DNA of 64,000 nt, taken from assembly GCA_013297745.1 (NCBI GenBank), contig JAAFIM010000009.1, positions 1 to 64,000 on the forward strand, read 5' to 3'. This DNA comes from Chitinophagales bacterium. Its GTDB lineage: Bacteria; Bacteroidota; Bacteroidia; Chitinophagales; Saprospiraceae. A program made the translations under genes and the position numbers. Shown here piece by piece: positions 43,122 through 50,194 of the stretch. Position 1 is the stretch's first letter, and every line of letters begins with the position of its first letter. The notes under the pieces are model-generated. The model was not told where the DNA came from and made no database searches. It worked only from the letters and a program-made list of their open reading frames with translations.

Positions 43122-45764
43122 ATGGGAAAATTTTTTTGCTTGTTTTTTGCTTTATTTTTAAGCACAGGAGGATATTTATACGCTATACAAGGCACTGTTC
43201 GGGGCAAAGCCACAGATAAATCCACAGGAGAAAACTTAGTTGGGGCTGAAGTTATTTTATTGCAAGGCAAAAAAGTATTTGGTAGAACCTTAACAGACGG
43301 CGAAGGTAATTTTGTGGTCAATGTTATGGAACTAGGTACTTATGATTTGCTTTGTCAGTCGCCTATGCACATACCACAAAAAATTATTGGTTTGCAAATG
43401 AAAGCTAATGCTACCCGTTTGGCTTATTTCAAACTCAATTATGATGGGCGCGGATTAAGTTCGGACAAAGGCAAAAAGAAAAAAAATATATATGCGGATT
43501 CTATAGATTTGGTCTATACTTATGCTTCTCTCCAAGCCAAACAATTGGCTGAGTCCAAAACGGGGACAGCCACGGCTGACAATTTATTTGATGCGCCGCT
43601 AACAGGTTATATTATCACGAGCGAAGAGATAGAGCAAAGAGGTTATGTGCATTTGATAGATATTTTGCGACAAATACCAGAAATAGAGTTGCAAGAAAAT
43701 GCAGACCGCCTCACTCAAACTGTTGTCTCTTCTCGCGGTATTGTGGGTGCTGGGGCTTGGGTAATTATGCAAGATGGGGTTAGAATAAGTAGTTTTGTAG
43801 GGACTGATATTGTAGTAGCGCAAAATTTTTTGATACGCCACGCTGCACAAGTAGAAATTGTAGTTGGCGCTTCAGCTGTAATTTATGGGGCTGATGCCTT
43901 TGCGGGCGTTATTAATGTGATTACCAAAAAAGGGGACAAATTGAACGGTGCCGAATTAATGGCTAGTTATGGAATGTTTGATAATACAAATAATAGTCTA
44001 ACTATCGGATACGGTAAAAAAGACATAGCTATTTTTGGGGCTTTTTCTTATTATTCTAGCCAACTGGCTAATCCCGCCCAGTATTATGCAGATGATTTTA
44101 GTATTTACAACAATAATTATGTAAACAACAATCAAGTATTGGCCAATTTGGGCGATAATAATACATTCAGAACATTGGAAGGTAGCCCCCAAAAAACCAA
44201 TTTGCCTATTACTGGGTTTTCAGCCAATATGAAAACTAAAATTAAAAATTTAGAATTGGGTTGGATTAGCAATTACGAAACGCACAGTTCCACTTTAGGG
44301 GATAGGTTTGAATATGCTCCACCAAGCCGCGACCGTATTTATGGCACTAGCCAAGACAATTTGTATATACAACACCAAATTATACAACCCAAATGGGATT
44401 TGACCACTATTTTGCAAGCGGGCAATGTGCGCTTAAACACAAAATCAAGTTTTCAAAATTTTTATTCTAATTATCGACCCGTTTATAAGTATGGATTTGA
44501 GTCTTCAGGTTTTTTTAGAAGTATTTTTACCTATAAAATTAAGACCAATCAAAAACTAACATTTGGCAATACAGCCCAATATACTTATACTTTAGCTAAT
44601 TCTGCGGATTTGCCTGTAATGTGGGAAAGTGGTCAAGATTTTGGAGAGCAAAATTTTGTATATTTAGGAACAGATACTACAGATTATTTGGGCAATGACT
44701 TGTCTATCAAACAGGTTGCTTTTTTTGAGCGTCGTGCGCAGATAGGCACGTATGCTCAATATCAATGGAATTATAAAAACAAACTTTATCTGTTGGCTGG
44801 TTTGCGTTATGATTATACAGAGTCTTTGCACTTGTACGAAAATGATAAAGAAATATATCCTGCTTTCAACGGCAAATTAGGAGTAGTATATAAGCTCAAC
44901 AAGGAATGGCGATTGAAATTATTTTATGGCACAGGCTATTTGATACCAAGTTCTCAAACTATGCTTACCCATTATGGTTCTTTCAATTTGGTCAAAGATA
45001 GCTTGGATAGAATAACAGGAGTACAAGCTGGTTTTTGGAAACTGCCCTCCAATGCTGTAGGCAGAGCAAATATAGATAGCGATAATGAAAATTTCAAGGC
45101 TGCTCGTTCTAACACTGCTGAATTTAATATCTCGTATAGCAAAAATGATTTTTTATTGGTCGTCAACGGCTTTTATAACCAGTATCAAAATCTACTAAAT
45201 CGTAAATTAGTTTTTAATGTGCCTTTTGTGGATACAGTGAGCAATCAAACAGTAGCTGTGGGGCGTATTATAGTGCCTAATGAAGACTTTTTCGCTTATG
45301 GCGGTACAGCGAGGGCTGAATATCGCTGGCGTTTTAACGATAATATGGATATAAAAGCCAATGCAGCCTATAGTTTTGCCAATGGGCAAATGAAGAATAC
45401 AATCAATAATGAGGTTACAGGTTTGGAGTTTACGGCTATGCACAGCATCAAAGCAGGGCTAAACTTACGCTACAAAACTTGGAATACTTATCTCAATATG
45501 TTGTATAGAAGTACTTCATCTGCTGGGACTAATCCTACAGAACGTAAATCTAATCGTGCTTTTGTAGTTTTTGACTTATATACACGCTACACGGTAGCCG
45601 AATTGGATAAAAAACGCTTGAATGTTAGTGTTTTTATGAATGTACAAAACTTAACAGACAGACGTTTTTATCATATTAATGCTGTTGATGATATAGCTAT
45701 GAATAGAGTGCCACAACAACCGTTCAGAATACAAGGCGGCGTATTAATCAATTTTAATCGCTAA
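43122..45764 (+). CDS. TonB-dependent outer-membrane receptor
   Basis: 880 residues. Signal peptide FFCLFFALFLSTGGYLYA; a carboxypeptidase-regulatory-like domain (GTVRGKATDKSTGENLVGAEVILLQGKKV); a plug with GYVHLIDILRQIPEIELQ and VEIVVGASAVIYGADAFAGVINVITKKG; then a 22-strand-type barrel ending in IQGGVLINFNR. No SusD partner follows, so it is not a classical polysaccharide-utilisation pair. The substrate (siderophore, vitamin, peptide) is not evident. Monocistronic with its own terminator. Confidence 0.92.
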   Translation: MGKFFCLFFALFLSTGGYLYAIQGTVRGKATDKSTGENLVGAEVILLQGKKVFGRTLTDGEGNFVVNVMELGTYDLLCQSPMHIPQKIIGLQMKANATRLAYFKLNYDGRGLSSDKGKKKKNIYADSIDLVYTYASLQAKQLAESKTGTATADNLFDAPLTGYIITSEEIEQRGYVHLIDILRQIPEIELQENADRLTQTVVSSRGIVGAGAWVIMQDGVRISSFVGTDIVVAQNFLIRHAAQVEIVVGASAVIYGADAFAGVINVITKKGDKLNGAELMASYGMFDNTNNSLTIGYGKKDIAIFGAFSYYSSQLANPAQYYADDFSIYNNNYVNNNQVLANLGDNNTFRTLEGSPQKTNLPITGFSANMKTKIKNLELGWISNYETHSSTLGDRFEYAPPSRDRIYGTSQDNLYIQHQIIQPKWDLTTILQAGNVRLNTKSSFQNFYSNYRPVYKYGFESSGFFRSIFTYKIKTNQKLTFGNTAQYTYTLANSADLPVMWESGQDFGEQNFVYLGTDTTDYLGNDLSIKQVAFFERRAQIGTYAQYQWNYKNKLYLLAGLRYDYTESLHLYENDKEIYPAFNGKLGVVYKLNKEWRLKLFYGTGYLIPSSQTMLTHYGSFNLVKDSLDRITGVQAGFWKLPSNAVGRANIDSDNENFKAARSNTAEFNISYSKNDFLLVVNGFYNQYQNLLNRKLVFNVPFVDTVSNQTVAVGRIIVPNEDFFAYGGTARAEYRWRFNDNMDIKANAAYSFANGQMKNTINNEVTGLEFTAMHSIKAGLNLRYKTWNTYLNMLYRSTSSAGTNPTERKSNRAFVVFDLYTRYTVAELDKKRLNVSVFMNVQNLTDRRFYHINAVDDIAMNRVPQQPFRIQGGVLINFNR

Positions 45765-45786
45765 GTACTTTTTTTGTCGTGCCCAA

Positions 45787-45822
45787 TAAAAAAGCCCTTA
45801 CTAAATTTAGTAAGGGCTTTTT
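45787..45822 (+). terminator. Intrinsic terminator after TonB receptor
   Basis: AAAGCCCTTACTAAA, TTTAGTAAGGGCTTTTT. Confidence 0.85.
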
Positions 45823-45829
45823 GGGTTTT

Positions 45830-46145
45830 ATACCGAATTTAAAAAATAAGTGTGTAATAAGAGCTATTAAGCATTATAATTATAAAAATGAGCGAGAGTG
45901 TGGGGTTTTATACCCCACGTGGTGAAGAATCTTATTAGCGTTGGGTTTTATACCCAACGCAAGAATAAAGTTTTATGAAATATATTTTTGTTGTGTTGGG
46001 TGTAAAACCCAACACTAATAAGGTTTTTTTATTTACCGCACGGGGTATAAAACCCCGTGCTATTGTAAAAAATCTATACTCTCGTAACTCCAATATTTTA
46101 AAAAATTTATGCTGCTATTACACACTCACTTTTTAAATTCTGTAT
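45830..46145. repeat. Inverted-repeat-bounded element, end type B, copy 2, with covarying palindromes
   Basis: Ends ATACCGAATTTAAAAAATAA (45830) and, reverse-complemented, ATACAGAATTTAAAAAGTGA (to 46145) are the same end type as 10406-10709. The interior is different: four palindromes GTGGGGTTTTATACCCCAC, GTTGGGTTTTATACCCAAC, GTTGGGTGTAAAACCCAAC and ACGGGGTATAAAACCCCGT, whose arms change together. The first also occurs within the MITEs. Nothing coding; it explains the 394-bp gap. Confidence 0.75.
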
Positions 46146-46158
46146 TATATTGCAATGG

Positions 46159-46848
46159 TTATTTTTTCTCGGGGCTACCTTTTTTTATCTCGTCCATATT
46201 TTCTTTGTAAGAGATATTGAGGTCTTGCAAAATAGATTCCAAAATGGGGTCTTTTTGCGCGCTGTAGCCTTGTTGTAGGTTGTAGCCATACCACACGCCC
46301 ATAGATTGCCATTTGAACGCTTCCCACTCGCCACGCAATTGGGCGATGACATCGTAAAAAGGTTTGTTGAGTTCGCGTTCTACCATTTTTATCAAAATAT
46401 AGCCTTGTGTTTTGGTGAGGCGTTTCAATTCTTCTTCATATCGCGGTTTCAAATCTTTTTCCAACGATTTGGAATACTTTTTGCGTTTGCCTTTTTTCAT
46501 TTCTGCTGTTTCTCTTTCTATTTGCCTGTGTATACGAATAGCTTCGGCTGCATAAGGATAGACTTTGGCGGCGTGCTTGCGCCATTGATGATAACGACGG
46601 CGTTCGTCAGGGGAAGAAAAGCTGCGTTTTTGGGATACTTCTATAGGGTCAAAATCTACAACAGGCAAAGTATCGCCGTCAATGACCAATATCCGCACAA
46701 CAGTGCCATTGATAGTAGCCGTGCCATAAGTTTCGTTGTCGCGCAATTGGGTGTTGTTAGGTTCTTGTGCAACTATTAAATTTAAAAAAGTAAAAAATAT
46801 AGCCCATAAACATATATTTTTAACCAAAAAAGCCTTTATTTGCATCAT
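46159..46848 (-). CDS. DUF4294 domain protein, exported
   Basis: 229 residues with an N-terminal hydrophobic signal (FLVKNICLWAIFFTFLNLIVAQ), then the DUF4294 region: VVRILVIDGDTLPVVDFDPIEV, HQWRKHAAKVYPYAAEAIRIHRQIE, LIKMVERELNKPFYDVIAQLRGEWEAFKWQ and GVWYGYNLQQGY. A Bacteroidota-specific family of unknown function. ATG codons at 46848 and 46845 are both possible. Divergent promoters lie at 46916-46936. Confidence 0.85.
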   Translation of the reverse strand: MMQIKAFLVKNICLWAIFFTFLNLIVAQEPNNTQLRDNETYGTATINGTVVRILVIDGDTLPVVDFDPIEVSQKRSFSSPDERRRYHQWRKHAAKVYPYAAEAIRIHRQIERETAEMKKGKRKKYSKSLEKDLKPRYEEELKRLTKTQGYILIKMVERELNKPFYDVIAQLRGEWEAFKWQSMGVWYGYNLQQGYSAQKDPILESILQDLNISYKENMDEIKKGSPEKK

Positions 46849-46915
46849 AATAAAAAAATGTGATAAAAAAATGTGATAAAAAAAATTAAAATGATAATAA
46901 ATTCAAAAAAAGTCC

Positions 46916-46923
46916 TAATTTTG
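46916..46923 (+). promoter_or_regulatory. -7 promoter box for small lipoprotein genes
   Basis: TAATTTTG followed by C, 74 bp before the ATG at 46998. Five bases separate it from a divergent box. Confidence 0.55.
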
Positions 46924-46928
46924 CCCCG

Positions 46929-46936
46929 CAAATGTA
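46929..46936 (-). promoter_or_regulatory. -7 promoter box for DUF4294 gene
   Basis: Minus-strand TACATTTG followed by C, 80 bp before the ATG; nearly abuts the opposite-facing box at 46916-46923. Confidence 0.5.
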
Positions 46937-46997
46937 AGGTTTTTAATTTAAACAACTTTCATAATTCAAAAAAACAAGCTAAAACAATTTTTTTAAA

Positions 46998-47237
46998 ATG
47001 AAAAAAACTCTTTTGGGCGTATTCGCGCTAACGTTGTCTATGGCTATGGTAAGCTGTGGCGGTGGTAAAACTCCTGAGCAAATTAAAGCTGAAGCAACAG
47101 CTGCTTTTGACAAGAAAAAAACGGAATTGGAAACTAAAGCAACTTCTGATTGCGATGGCAAAAAAGCCGCTTACCAACAAGCTGCTGCTGATTCGATAGC
47201 TGCTGCTAATCCTGCTCCTACGCCAGCAACCAATTAA
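46998..47237 (+). CDS. Small lipoprotein
   Basis: 79 residues. Lipobox signal GVFALTLSMAMVSC, then GGGKTPEQIKAEATAAFDKKKTELETKATSDCDGKK and an Ala/Pro-rich tail. The helical TPEQIKAE segment parallels TAEQQVAK in the next gene, so the two look distantly related. Probably a small envelope lipoprotein; no known function. 43 bp separate it from the next gene, suggesting cotranscription. Confidence 0.7.
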   Translation: MKKTLLGVFALTLSMAMVSCGGGKTPEQIKAEATAAFDKKKTELETKATSDCDGKKAAYQQAAADSIAAANPAPTPATN

Positions 47238-47280
47238 TTTTTTCCAAAATTTTCAAACTTAAAAAAAACAACAACTTAAA

Positions 47281-47769
47281 ATGAAAAAAAACCTTTTCTT
47301 TGTTGCTACTGCTTTCTTTTTGGGCGGTGCTATGATGAGCTTTGACGGTGGCACACAAACTGCTGAACAACAAGTAGCCAAAATCGTTGATTCTTTGTCT
47401 AACGATTTCTTGATGAAAAAAGATGTAGAGTGCCGCGCTGCTGCTGTATCTGCTGCTGTAGCTGCTTTCGAGGCTAGCAAAACTGTTGCTCCTGAAGTAG
47501 TAGAAGAACCAGCCAAAGGCGGTAAAACTAAACCAGCCAAAGATAAAAAACCAACCACTACAACTGGCGGCACCACTACAACTGGTGGCGCAACAACTGG
47601 TGGTGCTACTAGCGGTGGTACTCCTACCCCAACCCCAACAGATGCTAAAAAAGATAAAATGAGCGGCGACAAAACTACAACTACCGACGCTAAAAAAGAT
47701 AAAATGAGTGGCGATAAAACCAACGCTACTGATGCTAAAAAAGATAAAATGAACAAAGGCGGTAATTAA
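47281..47769 (+). CDS. Secreted low-complexity protein with DAKKDKMSGDKT repeats
   Basis: 162 residues. Signal peptide (LFFVATAFFLGGAMMSF), a short helical domain (TAEQQVAKIVDSLSNDFLMKKDVECRAAAVSAAV), then a Thr/Gly linker and three repeats of the unit DAKKDKMSGDK at the C-terminus, lysine-rich. The N-terminal part resembles the preceding lipoprotein. The basic tail could bind cell-wall or polyanionic polymers (inference). A terminator pair follows. Confidence 0.7.
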   Translation: MKKNLFFVATAFFLGGAMMSFDGGTQTAEQQVAKIVDSLSNDFLMKKDVECRAAAVSAAVAAFEASKTVAPEVVEEPAKGGKTKPAKDKKPTTTTGGTTTTGGATTGGATSGGTPTPTPTDAKKDKMSGDKTTTTDAKKDKMSGDKTNATDAKKDKMNKGGN

Positions 47770-47792
47770 TCACGCGCGCGTTTTATATTTTC

Positions 47793-47871
47793 AAAAACTC
47801 TCAATTTTTATAAATTGAGGGTTTTTTTTATAAAAAAAATAGTGTTAGCTTGCACCAACACTATTTTTATG
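47793..47871 (+). terminator. Two consecutive hairpins (terminator region)
   Basis: First hairpin CTCAATTTTTATAAATTGAG followed by a T-run (47793-47831). Second hairpin AAATAGTGTTAG, loop, CAACACTATTTTT (47833-47871), which also fits the end of the convergent gene at 47942. Confidence 0.7.
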
Positions 47872-47941
47872 TAAAACTATATTTTGTACTCTACTACAAA
47901 ACTATATTTTTAGCTACGAGACTTTTGGGATTTATTCTTGA

Positions 47942-48454
47942 TTAACGAGCCTCAATGATATAGTTGTATAATTCTTCCGCATAACGGTCAGCATCAGCTT
48001 TGCTGTAGAATATCCACTCTACAAAATTTGCATTTTCATCTACTGGTTTAGCTTTTAGGCGTTTGTATGATTTGCGGGTAAATTGTTTGCCCTCGTGAGG
48101 ATACATAGTGATGACATAAAAACCATCCTCTTTGACAGCTTGTACATCTTCCTCCAAATTGATTTCACTCAAAAACATCATATAAACGTCAATTTCTTTG
48201 TCGTTCACTTTTCCCGCAAATTCGTCGGGCTTGGTCACGCGTGTGATGACGCAAAAACCTAAGTCGGTATCGTATTGAACATATAAATCTACCATCGCTT
48301 CTTCACCTTTCATATAGCCCGTGAAAAAAAGCGTGCCATTTACCAAAACATCTTCACCTTTAAAGTTAATAGTTGTAACGTCTTGAGCAGCAACTTGGGT
48401 GTGGGTAAAAGCGAAGCTACAAAGTAGCAAAAGAGAGAACAAAAGTGTACGCAT
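47942..48454 (-). CDS. Hypothetical secreted protein
   Basis: 170 residues with signal peptide LLFSLLLLCSFAFTHTQVAAQ, then a compact domain (INFKGEDVLVNGTLFFTGYMKGEEAMVDLYVQYD, FYVITMYPHEGKQFTRKSYKRLKA). No family recognised; periplasmic or secreted location is the only inference. Well separated from neighbours; no promoter box found. Confidence 0.6.
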   Translation of the reverse strand: MRTLLFSLLLLCSFAFTHTQVAAQDVTTINFKGEDVLVNGTLFFTGYMKGEEAMVDLYVQYDTDLGFCVITRVTKPDEFAGKVNDKEIDVYMMFLSEINLEEDVQAVKEDGFYVITMYPHEGKQFTRKSYKRLKAKPVDENANFVEWIFYSKADADRYAEELYNYIIEAR

Positions 48455-48620
48455 TGTTTTGAATTGATTTTTTTTTGGTTTGAAATAGTGTAAAAAAAAT
48501 TTAAAAACAATTCAGCTTTTTATTTGGTATTTTTGGTAGAGCGCAACACCTTTGGCTGATTATCTTAACGAACTATTAACATCAAAAAGCGTGCCAATAT
48601 CTTAAAATTGGCAAAAAAAT

Positions 48621-48905
48621 AGTAATTTTTACTTTTTTTTATCAAAAATAATTCAAATAAGTACGTAGACAAAAACAAAGTGAAAAATCGCGCGGAGCGC
48701 GTAACTACACCAATCCGTTGAGTTTCTACACTGTTTGAAGTGAGACGGAGCGCAGCGTTAGCAAGCGGAGCGAACAAGTTTGTAGAAACAAGGCGTTTTT
48801 GGTACTTTTTGCGCCTGCAAAAAGTACGAAGAAAAGAAATTTTTAGGCGCAAGCCGTTAAGAAAATTTCCAAAACCCAAGTTTTTACTGAAGCGTAAAAA
48901 TTACT
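48621..48905. repeat. Inverted-repeat-bounded element, end type F
   Basis: Ends AGTAATTTTTAC (48621-48632) and GTAAAAATTACT (48894-48905) are perfect 12-bp inverted repeats. Read on the minus strand the interior begins AACGGCTTGCGCC, a TTTCTTTTCTTCGTAC stretch and a hairpin AAAAAGTACC, matching the start of the interior of the 31266-31614 element, and then diverges into CGCTCCGCTTGC-type repeats. No coding frame is supported. The rest of the 503-bp gap (48455-48620, 48906-48957) shows nothing. Confidence 0.5.
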
Positions 48906-48957
48906 TCCATTTTGTTCAGTTACTTATAACTTTTTTAATTCCCTGTTCCAGCATTTT

Positions 48958-49980
48958 TTATTCGGGTTTTGTCCACACTTCGCAACCTTCTGTACAATTG
49001 CGACAAATGTCTATTTTATCCCGCCCCTGTAAAATTTGTGTTCTAAATTTTTTATAATCTGCTGATTGCCAAATATTTGCAAAGTTTTCATTTTTTAAAT
49101 CGCCCATTTTATAATCTGCATCTTTATCAAAACAACAGGGCACAACCCAACCGTCCCAAGTAATAACGCAAGAATGCCATAATTTCCAACAATGATTGAG
49201 CCAGCGATTTTTAATTTTATATTTTCCGTCTGTTTGTTGTTGATAGCGCGAGTAGCGGGGATTTTGGGGGATTAGTTCGTTTCCATTTTCATAATCATAA
49301 ATTTGCGCTGTTTTCAGCTTTACCTCATCTACGCCCAACTCTTTGGCTAATTCATAAACCTTTGGAATTTGATGTTCGTTGGGTGCAACCACCAAAAATT
49401 GAAAAATAATATGTGGCGTAGCCGATTTTAGCTCGCGTTTCCATTTTATCAAATTGCGCGTACCTTGCAATACGTTGTCCAATTTGCCATTTTTTCTGTA
49501 GGCTTCATAAGTTTCTTGAGTTGTGCCATCTATAGAAATTATAATCCTATCCAAACCCGATTCTATAGTCGCTTTGGCGTTTTTATCGTTCAAAAAATGT
49601 CCGTTGGTAGAAGTCGCTGTATAAATTTTCTTATCGTGGGCGTATTTGACCATATCCAAAAAATTGGGGTTGATATAAGGCTCACCCTGAAAATAAAAAG
49701 TTAGATAAAACGCTTCTTTGTGTAATTGGTCTATCATTTGGCGAAAAAAATCCGATTTCAGATTGCCTGTGTCTCGGCTAAAACTGCGCAAACCGCTTGG
49801 GCATTCTGGACAGCGCAAATTGCAAGCTGTGGTCGGTTCTATAGCTATAGAAAAGGGTTTTCCCCACAAAATGGGCTTTTTCGTCCAACGGCTCAAAAAA
49901 AACGACAAATATATTTTCAATACATTCCAAACTCTTTTTATAGTCAAAAGGCGAATTATATTTTTAGTATCTGATTTCAT
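48958..49980 (-). CDS. Radical SAM/SPASM domain protein
   Basis: 340 residues. The radical SAM cluster is CNLRCPEC in IEPTTACNLRCPECPSG (near 53-60). The TIM-barrel segments are FYFQGEPYINPNFLDMVKYAHDK and IIISIDGTTQETYEAYRK. A C-terminal SPASM region has cysteines in HSCVITWDGWVVPCCFD and CRNCTEGCEVW. Family members modify peptides or enzymes; no precursor peptide is obvious in the flanks. Not similar in layout to tRNA-modifying members. Confidence 0.87.
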   Translation of the reverse strand: MKSDTKNIIRLLTIKRVWNVLKIYLSFFLSRWTKKPILWGKPFSIAIEPTTACNLRCPECPSGLRSFSRDTGNLKSDFFRQMIDQLHKEAFYLTFYFQGEPYINPNFLDMVKYAHDKKIYTATSTNGHFLNDKNAKATIESGLDRIIISIDGTTQETYEAYRKNGKLDNVLQGTRNLIKWKRELKSATPHIIFQFLVVAPNEHQIPKVYELAKELGVDEVKLKTAQIYDYENGNELIPQNPRYSRYQQQTDGKYKIKNRWLNHCWKLWHSCVITWDGWVVPCCFDKDADYKMGDLKNENFANIWQSADYKKFRTQILQGRDKIDICRNCTEGCEVWTKPE

Positions 49981-50194
49981 ATAAAATTAAATTTGTATTT
50001 TAGAATATAAAGAATATAAAATTTTATTAAGATATAATTAATATGAAAAAAAAGAGATAAAATACGACTTACCAAATCTAATTTTCATACGTTTAAGAAA
50101 ATGATAACAAAATATATCAATAATTGGCTTGAAATTTGCAGCAAACTATAGAAAAATACACTTTTACAACCAACGACAAGAATTAAAAAATCCT

